Assembly (NCBI GenBank): GCA_041082245.1
Contig: JBDOIE010000006.1
Coordinates: 1-64,000 of the forward strand
Source of the DNA: DAOTVY01 sp041082245
GTDB taxonomy: Bacteria; Chloroflexota; Chloroflexia; DTKN01
Length of the DNA: 64,000 nucleotides
Direction of reading: 5' to 3'
Shown: positions 7,027 through 15,159 of the stretch, one piece after another
How positions within the stretch are numbered: position 1 is the first letter of the stretch
How the letters are laid out: each line of letters begins with the position of its first letter
Made by a program: the position numbers and the translations under genes
The notes under the pieces: model-generated
Databases searched by the model: none
Seen by the model: only the letters and a program-made list of their open reading frames with translations
Told to the model about the DNA's origin: nothing

Positions 7027-7644
7027 ATGCCGTCCGTACGCCGGGTCGACCAGGCGGAACGCCGGCGCCGCATCCTCGAAGCGGCGCTGGACCTGTTTGC
7101 GCGCAACGGGTTCCACCGCACGAGCACCCGCCAGATCGCACGCGCGGCCGGTGTGGCGGAGGGCACCATCTTCAACCACTTTCCCACGAAGAAGGACCTC
7201 CTGGTGGCGGCGGCGGCACAGGTCGTGGACGACTACTTCCGCGAGGAGATCGAGCCGCTGCCCCGAGAATCCACCCTGGAGGCGCTCCGCGAAACCTTTC
7301 GCACCCGTCTGGAGCTGGGCCTGCGCCACGCGGAACGCATCCGCTTCCTTCTGGCCGAGCTTCTCTCCAACCAGGAGATGCGCCAGGCATACTTCGAGGC
7401 GGTCGTACTGCGGTTGACCGACCACCTTGTCCGCCTCCTGGAGCAGCGGATCGCGCAGGGCTTCCTGCGCCCGTGCAATGTGCGCGTGGTCGCGGGGGCA
7501 CTGGTCGGTGCCTTCCTGACCTTTCTCCTCGTCGCGCTTCTGGACGAGAAGCGTCGCCTGCTCACATCCTCGGTTTCCGAAATCAGCGACGAACTTGCAC
7601 GGCTTTTCCTCTACGGCCTGGAGCCGGGTCCGGCGGAGGGATAA
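7027..7644 (+). CDS. TetR/AcrR family transcriptional repressor
   Basis: A 205-residue regulator. Residues 10-57 form the TetR N-terminal DNA-binding domain with its helix-turn-helix (TRQIARAAGVAEGTIFNHF). The rest is a helical ligand-binding domain. The ATG at 7027 follows AAGGAGGA with 6-base spacing; a GTG ten codons upstream overlaps the operator and is less likely. The gene is followed after 1 base by an ABC-2 permease and then a HlyD adaptor, a common arrangement in which the regulator senses a compound exported by the pump. The operator at 6994-7011 implies autoregulation. Confidence 0.85.
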   Translation: MPSVRRVDQAERRRRILEAALDLFARNGFHRTSTRQIARAAGVAEGTIFNHFPTKKDLLVAAAAQVVDDYFREEIEPLPRESTLEALRETFRTRLELGLRHAERIRFLLAELLSNQEMRQAYFEAVVLRLTDHLVRLLEQRIAQGFLRPCNVRVVAGALVGAFLTFLLVALLDEKRRLLTSSVSEISDELARLFLYGLEPGPAEG

Positions 7645-7645
7645 T

Positions 7646-8764
7646 ATGCGCTCCCGTGTCTGGCCCGTGATGCGCAAAGAGTTCCTGCACATCCTCCGCG
7701 ACGCACGGACGCTCGCGATGATCCTGCTGCAGCCGATCGTGATGCTGCTCCTTTTCGGCTACGCGCTTACTTCGGACGTCAAGCACACGCCGCTGGCGGT
7801 GTGGGACCAGGACAACACTCCCGCGAGCCGCGCCCTCGTGCAGCGGTTCCGCCAGTCGCAGTATTTCGATCCTGATTTTTATGTCACTTCCTATACAGAG
7901 ATCGAGCGCCTGATCGACGGCGGAAAGGCCAAGGCCGCGTTGGTCATCCCCCACGGGTATGCGGCAGAGCTGCAAAGAGGCCGGGGCGTCTCGGTGCAGT
8001 TCTTCATCGACGGTTCCGACCCGGCGATCGCTACGCGTGCCCTTTCCTATGCCACGATCATCGCGCAGAGCGAAGCAGCGGAACTGATCGCCCAGCGTCT
8101 CGGAGGCCGAATGCCGTCCGGCGGGCTCGATTTTCGCTCGCGCGTCTGGTACAACCCCGCGATGGACAACATCCTCTTCAACGTCCCCGGGCTCGTCGCA
8201 GTGGTGCTACAGTGGCTGACCCTGGCGATGGCTGCCTTCTCGATCGTCGGCGAGCGGGAGCGGGGCACCCTGGAGCAGCTTATCGTCACCCCGATCAAGC
8301 CCTACGAACTGATCCTGGGAAAGATCCTGACCTACGTGGCCATCGCATTTGCCGATGTCGGCCTGGCGCTGCTGGTCGCCGTCGGCTGGTTCGGGATGCC
8401 CATCCGGGGCAGCCTGCTCCTGCTGGTCGCCCTGTCACTGGTCTTTCTGATGTTCTCGCTGAGCGTGGGGCTCTTCCTGTCCACCGTTTCCAAGACGATG
8501 TTCCAGGCCCAGCAGACAGCGACCTTCATCATGATGCCGACGATCCTCCTTTCCGGTTTTCTTTTCCCCATCGAAACGATGCCAAAGCCGGTGCAGTGGA
8601 TCACGCGTTTCATCCCGCTGACCTACTACCTGCGCATCGTGCGTGGCATCGTGCTGAAGGGCGTGGGCCTGGAGCACGTCTGGAAGGATGCCCTGATCCT
8701 GGGCATCTTTGGTATTCTGCTCACGTTGCTCAGCGCATTGCGCTTGCAGAAACGGATCGGCTAG
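7646..8764 (+). CDS. ABC-2 type exporter permease
   Basis: A 372-residue membrane protein of the YbhS/YhhJ (ABC-2) type. It has one membrane segment near residues 20-40 (MILLQPIVMLLLFGYAL), a large extracytoplasmic region to about residue 170, then five hydrophobic segments including the conserved GERERGTLEQLIVTP loop. It would form the channel of an efflux ABC transporter for drugs or lipids. The start follows the TetR stop by 1 base, so translation is probably coupled. No ATPase gene is adjacent, which is unusual because these permeases normally sit with a cognate ATPase. Confidence 0.82.
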   Translation: MRSRVWPVMRKEFLHILRDARTLAMILLQPIVMLLLFGYALTSDVKHTPLAVWDQDNTPASRALVQRFRQSQYFDPDFYVTSYTEIERLIDGGKAKAALVIPHGYAAELQRGRGVSVQFFIDGSDPAIATRALSYATIIAQSEAAELIAQRLGGRMPSGGLDFRSRVWYNPAMDNILFNVPGLVAVVLQWLTLAMAAFSIVGERERGTLEQLIVTPIKPYELILGKILTYVAIAFADVGLALLVAVGWFGMPIRGSLLLLVALSLVFLMFSLSVGLFLSTVSKTMFQAQQTATFIMMPTILLSGFLFPIETMPKPVQWITRFIPLTYYLRIVRGIVLKGVGLEHVWKDALILGIFGILLTLLSALRLQKRIG

Positions 8765-8773
8765 AGGCTACCG

Positions 8774-10207
8774 ATGGGCAAACTCCGCTCGTTCTGGAAC
8801 GCACACAAGCGACAAATCGGGCTGGGGATCTGCATCGCTCTGGCCGTGGCCGCACTGGGTCTCCTGGGGTGGCGCTGGTGGCAGCGCTCCCATAGCGACA
8901 ACGGGCCTGAGCTGCTCCGGGCCTCGGGCGTGATCGAGGTAGAGGAAATCGAGGTCGCTGCTGAAGTGGGCGGACGCGTGGTACGCCTGGAGGTGGACGA
9001 AGGGGACACCGTCGCCGAAGGGCAGGTGCTCATCCAGCTGGACGACGCCCTGGCCCGTGCGCAGCTCGACCAGGCACTGGCAGCTGCCGAGGCGGCCCGC
9101 GCAGCCTATGCGAAAGCGCTGGCCGGCCCGACCGATGAAGAACTCGCGCAGGCTACGGCGACCCTCTCGCAGACCCTGGCCGCTCGCGACGGCGCCCTTC
9201 TCGTCTGGCAGGCCGCCCAGGCGCTCGTAGAAGACCCCCAGCAGGTGATCGCCCAATACCACGCCGCCCAGGGGCTGAAACAGGCGGCCGAAGCCCAGGC
9301 GGTCAGCACGGCCCAGCTCGGCTACACGATGAAGGAGAATGCGCGCCTCCTCTGGTACAACTCGGCCAATGCTCTGCGGGATGCCCAGGCCGCCTACAGC
9401 CTGATCTACTGGCACAACCGCAATGCGGAGAAAGAGCGCGAGCTTACCCAGGAGGAAAAGGAAGCCGAGGCCGCTGCCTGGCGCCGGGTGGAAGATGCCG
9501 AGCGCCTGATGAAGATCGGGGAGATGAACTACTACCTGGCCGAGACGCTGGAAACCCAGAACAACGCGATCGCCCAGGCCAATCTGAATACGGCCAAGCG
9601 CCTTGTCTCCGACCTGGGGTGGATGGTGAGCGACCCGCTTTCTATCCAGGCCCAGGCGGCGCAAGCCGAAGCCCAGTACCGCCAGGCAGAGGCAGCCGTG
9701 CGCGTGGCGCAGGCAGCGCTCGACCGGGTGCGCGCGGGGGCCAGCGCGGCCGACCTCGCGGTGCTCCGCGCCCAGTTGCACCAGGCGGAGGCTGCGGTGG
9801 AGTTGGCCCGGATCCAGCTGGAACGCACAACCATCCGCGCGCCGGTCAGCGGGCTGGTGCTCACTCGCTCCATTCACGAGGGCGAACTTGCTGTCCCCGG
9901 GGTACCCCTGCTTACGCTCGGAGACCTGGATACCGTGCGGCTCACCCTCTACATCCCCGAAAACCGCTACGGCCTGGTGCGCCTGGGGCAGACGGTGCGC
10001 ATCTACGTCGACTCTTTTCCTGGGGAAACTTTCGCCGGAGAGGTGGTCTACATTTCCCCCCAGGCCGAATTTACCCCCAAGGACGTACAGACCCAGGCGG
10101 AGCGGGTACACCTGGTCTACGCGGTGCGGGTGCGCGTGCCCAATCCCGGGCATCGGCTGAAGCCCGGGATGCCGGCGGACGCGGAAATCGTGCTCAGCGG
10201 TATTTGA
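8774..10207 (+). CDS. HlyD-family membrane fusion (periplasmic adaptor) protein
   Basis: 477 residues. One membrane anchor at about residues 15-35 is followed by a split biotinyl-lipoyl-like domain (EVGGRVVRLEVDEGDTV, then TIRAPVSGLVLTRS). These halves are separated by a long alanine- and glutamine-rich coiled coil (about 95-340). The C-terminal beta-barrel follows (VRLTLYIPENRYG). It would link the ABC-2 permease to an outer component or bridge the cell envelope. It starts 9 bases after the permease gene. Its TGA stop (10205-10207) lies inside the -35 box of the next promoter. Confidence 0.83.
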   Translation: MGKLRSFWNAHKRQIGLGICIALAVAALGLLGWRWWQRSHSDNGPELLRASGVIEVEEIEVAAEVGGRVVRLEVDEGDTVAEGQVLIQLDDALARAQLDQALAAAEAARAAYAKALAGPTDEELAQATATLSQTLAARDGALLVWQAAQALVEDPQQVIAQYHAAQGLKQAAEAQAVSTAQLGYTMKENARLLWYNSANALRDAQAAYSLIYWHNRNAEKERELTQEEKEAEAAAWRRVEDAERLMKIGEMNYYLAETLETQNNAIAQANLNTAKRLVSDLGWMVSDPLSIQAQAAQAEAQYRQAEAAVRVAQAALDRVRAGASAADLAVLRAQLHQAEAAVELARIQLERTTIRAPVSGLVLTRSIHEGELAVPGVPLLTLGDLDTVRLTLYIPENRYGLVRLGQTVRIYVDSFPGETFAGEVVYISPQAEFTPKDVQTQAERVHLVYAVRVRVPNPGHRLKPGMPADAEIVLSGI

Positions 10208-10233
10208 CAGGCCAACTTTCAAACTGGTATAAT
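10204..10233 (+). promoter_or_regulatory. promoter of the peptide ABC importer operon
   Basis: TTGACA (10204-10209), 18 bases, TATAAT (10228-10233) with TGG before the -10. The -35 box includes the TGA stop codon of the HlyD gene. The leader to the ATG at 10400 is about 160 bases; no riboswitch was recognised in it. Confidence 0.75.
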
Positions 10234-10399
10234 GGCCTTGCTGGCCGGGGAAAACGTGCCTCCGCCGTTCCGTCGCATAGGTACATGCGAAAGGAGGTGG
10301 TCGTTCGTCCGGTCTTGAGCGGCCCTGGCAGGTTGCTTGCTTCTTCGGGGCAAGGCTGCCGGGGTTCTGGAGGTCGCGATCCGACAGGAGGAGAAGACG

Positions 10400-12100
10400 A
10401 TGAAACGGCTCTTGCCTCTGCTCGTGTTCACCGCGCTTGTCCTGGCGGCGTGCGGCCCACGCCCTACACCGCAGGCAACCACAGTTCCCACTGCGGCTCC
10501 GCCCCCACCCACCGCGACCGCTGCGCCGCCGCCCGCCCGCAAGGTGGCCACCTTCATCTGGACCCAGGAGTTCGACACCCTCAACCCGCTCTACACGAAC
10601 ATGTGGTTCTCCTCGATCACCCAGCAAATCTGGAGCTGCTGGGCCTGGGACTTTGACGAGGAGAACAACCCCCACCCGGTGCTGGTGAAAGAGATCCCCT
10701 CGGTCGAGAACGGCGGCATCTCGCCGGACGGCAAGACGATCACCCTGAAGCTGCGCGACGACATCGTCTGGTCCGACGGGACACCCCTGACCTCGGCCGA
10801 CTTTCTCTTCACCTACGAGATGGTCATGAGCCCGAAGAACGCGGTGGCCACAACCTCGCCCTACGAGAACCTCGCGGCCCTGGAGACACCCGACGAACGT
10901 ACCGTGGTTATGAAGTTCAACGAACCCTACGCCCCGTGGTTGGCCACCTTCTGGCACGGCATCCTGCCGGCCCACATCCTGAAGCCGGTCTTTGAAAAGG
11001 ACGGCACCCTGGACAACGCCGCCTGGAACCGCGACCCGAAAGTGGGCTGCGGCCCCTTCGTGCTGGCCGAATGGCAGTCGGGCTCTTTCGCCCGCTTCGT
11101 GGCCAACGAAAAGTACTGGCTGGGCAAGCCAAAGATCGACGAGATCTTTATCCGCTTCGTCCCCGACGATGCCTCCCAGGTGGCGGCACTCAAGGCGGGG
11201 GATGGCGACCTGGGTACCTTCATCGCCTACTCGGACATCCCGACCCTGGAAGCGGCCGGGGTGAAGATGGTCACCGTCTTCTCCGGGTACAACGAGGGGC
11301 TCTACTTCTACCTGGGCTACGCCGGCGAGGGGCAGCCGCCCAAGGGCCATCCCGCGCTGCAGGATGTGCGCGTGCGGCAGGCCATCGCCCTGGCTACCAA
11401 CCGCGAGGGGCTGTGCAAGGACCTTCTCCTGGGCCTGACCAAGCCGGCCGCCACCCAGTGGGACAACACCCCGTGGGTCGATCCCACCATCCAGCCCTGG
11501 CCTTACGACCCGGAGCGCGCCAAGCAACTGCTGGATGAGGCCGGTTGGATCGACACGAACGGCGACGGCGTGCGCGACAAGGACGGCGTGGAACTCGTGC
11601 TGAAGTACGGCACGACCACACGCGAGATCCGCAAGGATACCCAGGCCGTCTTCCAGCAGCAGCTCGCTGAGGTCGGCATCAAGGTCGAACTGCTGAACTA
11701 CGACGCCGACACCTACTTCTCCGGCTACGGGCAGGGTGGCCCGTGCGCCACGGGACAGCTCGACATTTTCGAGTACTCTACGGTGGTCAACTTCCCCGAC
11801 CCGAGCACCGCGGAATGGCTCTGCGAGTCCATCCCCACCGACGAGGCCCCCGAGGGCACGAACTGGCAGGCCGTCTGCGATCCGGAGCTGGATGCCCTGT
11901 TCAAGCAGGAGAAGTCTCAGGTCGACTTTGAACAGCGCCAGCAGACCTTCTACAAGATCAGCCGCCTGATCTTCGACAAGGTGTACTGGCTCGGCTTCTG
12001 GCAGGACCCGGACATCTGGGCGATCGGCCCGCGCCTGAAGAACGTTCGGCTCTCCGGCGCGACCCCGTTCTTCAGCATCCTCGAGTGGGACTTGGAGTAG
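10400..12100 (+). CDS. peptide/oligopeptide ABC transporter substrate-binding lipoprotein
   Basis: 566 residues with a lipoprotein signal peptide: basic start, hydrophobic stretch, lipobox LAAC with C18. A proline- and threonine-rich linker to about residue 50 follows, then a family 5 extracellular solute-binding domain (EFDTLNPLYT, LKLRDDIVWSDGTPLTSADF, VRQAIALATNREG, ERAKQLLDEAGW). It is anchored outside the membrane and delivers peptides, or other ligands of this diverse family such as opines or sugars, to the permeases encoded next. The ATG at 10400 follows CAGGAGGAG. A long perfect hairpin follows the stop, which may keep this message more abundant than the rest of the operon. Confidence 0.9.
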   Translation: MKRLLPLLVFTALVLAACGPRPTPQATTVPTAAPPPPTATAAPPPARKVATFIWTQEFDTLNPLYTNMWFSSITQQIWSCWAWDFDEENNPHPVLVKEIPSVENGGISPDGKTITLKLRDDIVWSDGTPLTSADFLFTYEMVMSPKNAVATTSPYENLAALETPDERTVVMKFNEPYAPWLATFWHGILPAHILKPVFEKDGTLDNAAWNRDPKVGCGPFVLAEWQSGSFARFVANEKYWLGKPKIDEIFIRFVPDDASQVAALKAGDGDLGTFIAYSDIPTLEAAGVKMVTVFSGYNEGLYFYLGYAGEGQPPKGHPALQDVRVRQAIALATNREGLCKDLLLGLTKPAATQWDNTPWVDPTIQPWPYDPERAKQLLDEAGWIDTNGDGVRDKDGVELVLKYGTTTREIRKDTQAVFQQQLAEVGIKVELLNYDADTYFSGYGQGGPCATGQLDIFEYSTVVNFPDPSTAEWLCESIPTDEAPEGTNWQAVCDPELDALFKQEKSQVDFEQRQQTFYKISRLIFDKVYWLGFWQDPDIWAIGPRLKNVRLSGATPFFSILEWDLE

Positions 12101-12109
12101 GGTCCTTGA

Positions 12110-12146
12110 GGGCCATGGCCGGGGCTTTGCGCCCCGGCCATGGCCC
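12110..12146 (+). promoter_or_regulatory. perfect 16-bp intercistronic stem-loop
   Basis: Arms at 12110-12125 and 12131-12146 are perfectly complementary with a 5-base loop. There is no T-run after it, so partial termination or 3'-end stabilisation of the binding-protein message is more likely than full termination. Confidence 0.75.
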
Positions 12147-12163
12147 CGGCTCAAGAGGCTGGA

Positions 12164-13198
12164 ATGATCCGCTATATCATCCGACGGCTTCTGCAGGCGA
12201 TCCCCCTGATCTTCATCATCAGCCTGGTCATCTTTGTCCTGATGCAGAACGCGACCGACCCTCTGGCAACCATGGGAGGGCGTACGGTCACCCGCGCGCA
12301 GGACCGCAAGCGCCTGGCGCGCCAGCTCGGGCTGGACAAACCGGTCATCGTCCAGTACGTCTACTGGCTGGTGGGCAACGACTGGACGATGAACGACCTG
12401 GACTTCGATGGCATTCCGGAGACACGCGGCACGCGGCGGGGCGTCCTGCGCGGCGATTTTGGCACGTCCCTGGTCAACCGCGGTGTACCGGTGTGGAAGG
12501 TGATCTGGGATCGCCTGCCCAACACGTTGCTCCTGATGGGCACTGCCGAGGTGGTGATCATCGTCTTCTCCTTGCTGATCGGCATCTACTCGGCGCTCCG
12601 CCAGTACTCGGTGATCGACCACCTGGTTACCACGGCTTCTTTCATCGGCTATTCCATGCCCATCTTCCTCATCGCCCTGCTCTCGATGTACCTGTTCGCG
12701 GTCAAGTTCAAGCAATGGGGACTCCCTTACCTTCCCACGGTGGGTATGTTCGATCCTAACGTGGGCCAGACCCCTGGGCAGGTGGCGCTGCATATGGTGC
12801 TCCCGGTCTTTAGCATCTCCCTGATCAGCCTGGCCGCCTATAGCCGTTATATCCGGGGAACCATGCTCGAAGTGCTCAGCCAGGATTACATCCGTACCGC
12901 TCGTGCTAAGGGCCTGCCCCGTCGCATGGTGATCCTTGTCCACGCGCTCAAGAACGCTTCCCTTCCCCTGGTCACCCTGATCGGGCTGGACTTGCCGCTC
13001 CTGTTGGGCGGAGCCATCGTTACGGAACGGATCTTCGCCTGGCCGGGGATGGGACGCCTCTTCCTGGACCACGTGGAGCGGGGCGATACCCCGGTGGTCA
13101 TGGGGATCCTGATGATGATCTCGGTCGCGGTGGTCGTGTTCCAGATCATCACGGACATCACCTATGCGTGGCTCGACCCACGCATCCGCTACCAGTAG
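12164..13198 (+). CDS. dppB: dipeptide/oligopeptide ABC transporter permease (DppB/OppB-like)
   Basis: A 344-residue inner-membrane permease with about six membrane segments. It starts with the typical MIRYIIRRLLQAIP and has the EAA-type cytoplasmic loop around DYIRTARAKGLPRR, which contacts the ATPases. It forms half of the channel. The ribosome site before ATG 12164 is weak (AAGAGG). The first extracytoplasmic loop is somewhat long. Upstream is the binding protein, and the partner permease starts 9 bases after the stop. Confidence 0.9.
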   Translation: MIRYIIRRLLQAIPLIFIISLVIFVLMQNATDPLATMGGRTVTRAQDRKRLARQLGLDKPVIVQYVYWLVGNDWTMNDLDFDGIPETRGTRRGVLRGDFGTSLVNRGVPVWKVIWDRLPNTLLLMGTAEVVIIVFSLLIGIYSALRQYSVIDHLVTTASFIGYSMPIFLIALLSMYLFAVKFKQWGLPYLPTVGMFDPNVGQTPGQVALHMVLPVFSISLISLAAYSRYIRGTMLEVLSQDYIRTARAKGLPRRMVILVHALKNASLPLVTLIGLDLPLLLGGAIVTERIFAWPGMGRLFLDHVERGDTPVVMGILMMISVAVVVFQIITDITYAWLDPRIRYQ

Positions 13199-13207
13199 GA
13201 CAACACG

Positions 13208-14164
13208 ATGGAACGTGCGGTAGATACAGGCCTGCAGGCTCTGAGACGAGGCGCGGACGAGCTGGAAGCACCTCCCCTCTCGTTGCGACAACTTGCCTGG
13301 CGACGCTTCCGCCGCCACAAGATGGCGCTGTTCGGCGCGGTAGTGCTCGTGTTGCTTTTCCTGTACGCCTTCGGGGGAGCGATCTTTTACAGCGAGCGGT
13401 ACGCGAACTATAACGATCCCTCCCAGCGGCTCCAGCCGCCGTCGCGCATACACCCGTTCGGCACAGATACGATCGGCCGGGACATCCTGGCCCGCACGAT
13501 CTACGGCGGCCAGATCTCGCTCGTGATCGGGCTCTCCGCAGTGATCCTGGAAACCGTGGTAGGGGTGACGATCGGCGCCATCGCGGGCTACTACGGGGGC
13601 CTCATCGACAGCATCCTGATGCGCTTCACCGAGGCTATGTTCAATATCCCCCAGATTTTCCTGCTGATCGTTATGGCCAAGTTCTACGCGGGCAAGGTGC
13701 CCAACATCACTGTCCTGGGGCGTACCTTCAGCGGCAGCGTGGTGGTCATCGTCGTGATCATCGGGCTCACGAGCTGGATGTATCTGGCACGCATTGTCCG
13801 GGCACAGTTCCTCTCGCTCAAGGAAAACGAGTTCGTGCTGGCCGCTCGGGCGACCGGAACCCCAACCGGCGAGATCATCTTCCGCCACATTCTCCCGAAC
13901 TGCGTCGCCCCGATCACGGTTTCTGCTACCCTCGGTGTGGCCAATGCGATCATCACCGAGGCCTACATCAGCTTCCTCGGGCTGGGCGTACGGCCGCCTA
14001 CGGCCACCTGGGGCAATATGCTCGAGGGAGCCTACAATTATATCGAAACGGCCCCCTGGCTCTGGGTCTTCCCCGGTCTCTTGATCCTGCTGACTGTCCT
14101 CAGCATCAACTTTGTGGGCGACGGCCTGCGCGACGCGCTCGATCCGCGCAGCCGCGCCGTCTGA
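13208..14164 (+). CDS. dppC: dipeptide/oligopeptide ABC transporter permease (DppC/OppC-like)
   Basis: A 318-residue partner permease. The N-terminal cytoplasmic segment (to about residue 35) is followed by a membrane segment, the HPFGTDTIGRDILAR motif typical of DppC/OppC and about five further membrane segments. The EAA loop is at NEFVLAARATGTP. It pairs with the DppB-like protein to form the channel. The stop is 9 bases before the first ATPase gene. Confidence 0.9.
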   Translation: MERAVDTGLQALRRGADELEAPPLSLRQLAWRRFRRHKMALFGAVVLVLLFLYAFGGAIFYSERYANYNDPSQRLQPPSRIHPFGTDTIGRDILARTIYGGQISLVIGLSAVILETVVGVTIGAIAGYYGGLIDSILMRFTEAMFNIPQIFLLIVMAKFYAGKVPNITVLGRTFSGSVVVIVVIIGLTSWMYLARIVRAQFLSLKENEFVLAARATGTPTGEIIFRHILPNCVAPITVSATLGVANAIITEAYISFLGLGVRPPTATWGNMLEGAYNYIETAPWLWVFPGLLILLTVLSINFVGDGLRDALDPRSRAV

Positions 14165-14173
14165 AAGGGCCCT

Positions 14174-15157
14174 ATGGACGCGACACTCCTCGAAGTTAAG
14201 GACCTGAAGACGCGCTTCCATACCCCGGAAGGCACTGTGTATGCGGTCAACGGCATCTCCTTTTCCCTGCGGGAAGGCGAAGCGCTCGCGATCGTGGGGG
14301 AAAGCGGCTGTGGCAAATCCGTGAGCATGCTCTCGATCCTGCGCCTCATCCCCATCCCGCCCGGTGAGATCGCCGGGGGCCAGGCGCTCTACCGCGGCGT
14401 CGACCTGCTGACGATCGAGGAGGCGGAACTGGAGCACATCCGCGGAAAAGAGATCAGCATGATCTTCCAGGAGCCGATGACCGCGCTCAACCCGGTGTTG
14501 ACCATCGGCCGGCAGATCACCGAGGCGCTCCGTACCCACCTCGGAATGACCCAGCGGCAGGCCGTGGAGCGAGCTGTCACCCTGCTCGAGTGGGTGGGCA
14601 TCCCGGCTGCGCGCAGTCGCCTCAACGACTACCCGCACCAGTTTTCCGGGGGGATGCGGCAACGCGCGATGATCGCGATGGCGCTGGCATGTAACCCCAG
14701 TCTGCTCATCGCCGACGAACCGACCACTGCGCTCGACGTGACGATCCAGGCGCAAATCATCGAGCTCGTGACCCGGCTGCGCGAGGAGGTCGGGATGGCG
14801 ATCATCTGGATCACGCACGACCTGGGGGTTGTTGCTGGACTGGCGGAACGGGTCCTCGTGATGTACGCCGGCTTTATCGTGGAGAAAGCCGAGGTGGACG
14901 ACCTGTACAACCATCCGCGCCATCCGTATACCCTCGCCCTGCTGGGGGCCTTGCCGCGTGTGGACCGCAGCCGGCGCGAGCGACTGAAGTCGATCCCCGG
15001 GGCACCTCCGAGCTTGCTCGTCGAACCGCAAGGATGCCCCTTCGCTCCGCGCTGCGAGCAGGTACGCGACATCTGCTGGGAGAAGAACCCCGTGCTGCGG
15101 ACGGTCGCGCCCAACCATCAGGTGGCCTGCTGGGCCGACGGCCGGACGGAGGCGTAG
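14174..15157 (+). CDS. oppD: oligopeptide ABC transporter ATPase (OppD-like)
   Basis: A 327-residue ABC ATPase. Walker A GESGCGKS is at residues 42-49, followed by the Q-loop (MIFQEPMTALNP), the signature FSGGMRQR, Walker B LLIADEPTTALD and the H-loop ITHD. The C-terminal oligopeptide-transporter domain with its Cys pattern (CPFAPRCEQVRDICW) is present; in some relatives these cysteines bind an iron-sulfur cluster. It powers peptide import with the OppF-like partner. The length is normal for OppD. Confidence 0.92.
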   Translation: MDATLLEVKDLKTRFHTPEGTVYAVNGISFSLREGEALAIVGESGCGKSVSMLSILRLIPIPPGEIAGGQALYRGVDLLTIEEAELEHIRGKEISMIFQEPMTALNPVLTIGRQITEALRTHLGMTQRQAVERAVTLLEWVGIPAARSRLNDYPHQFSGGMRQRAMIAMALACNPSLLIADEPTTALDVTIQAQIIELVTRLREEVGMAIIWITHDLGVVAGLAERVLVMYAGFIVEKAEVDDLYNHPRHPYTLALLGALPRVDRSRRERLKSIPGAPPSLLVEPQGCPFAPRCEQVRDICWEKNPVLRTVAPNHQVACWADGRTEA

Positions 15158-15159
15158 GG

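Noticed and set aside
8768..15118. 2116-codon open frame on the minus strand
   Set aside because: It lies opposite the well-defined exporter and importer genes and shows no domain; it is a by-product of high GC content.
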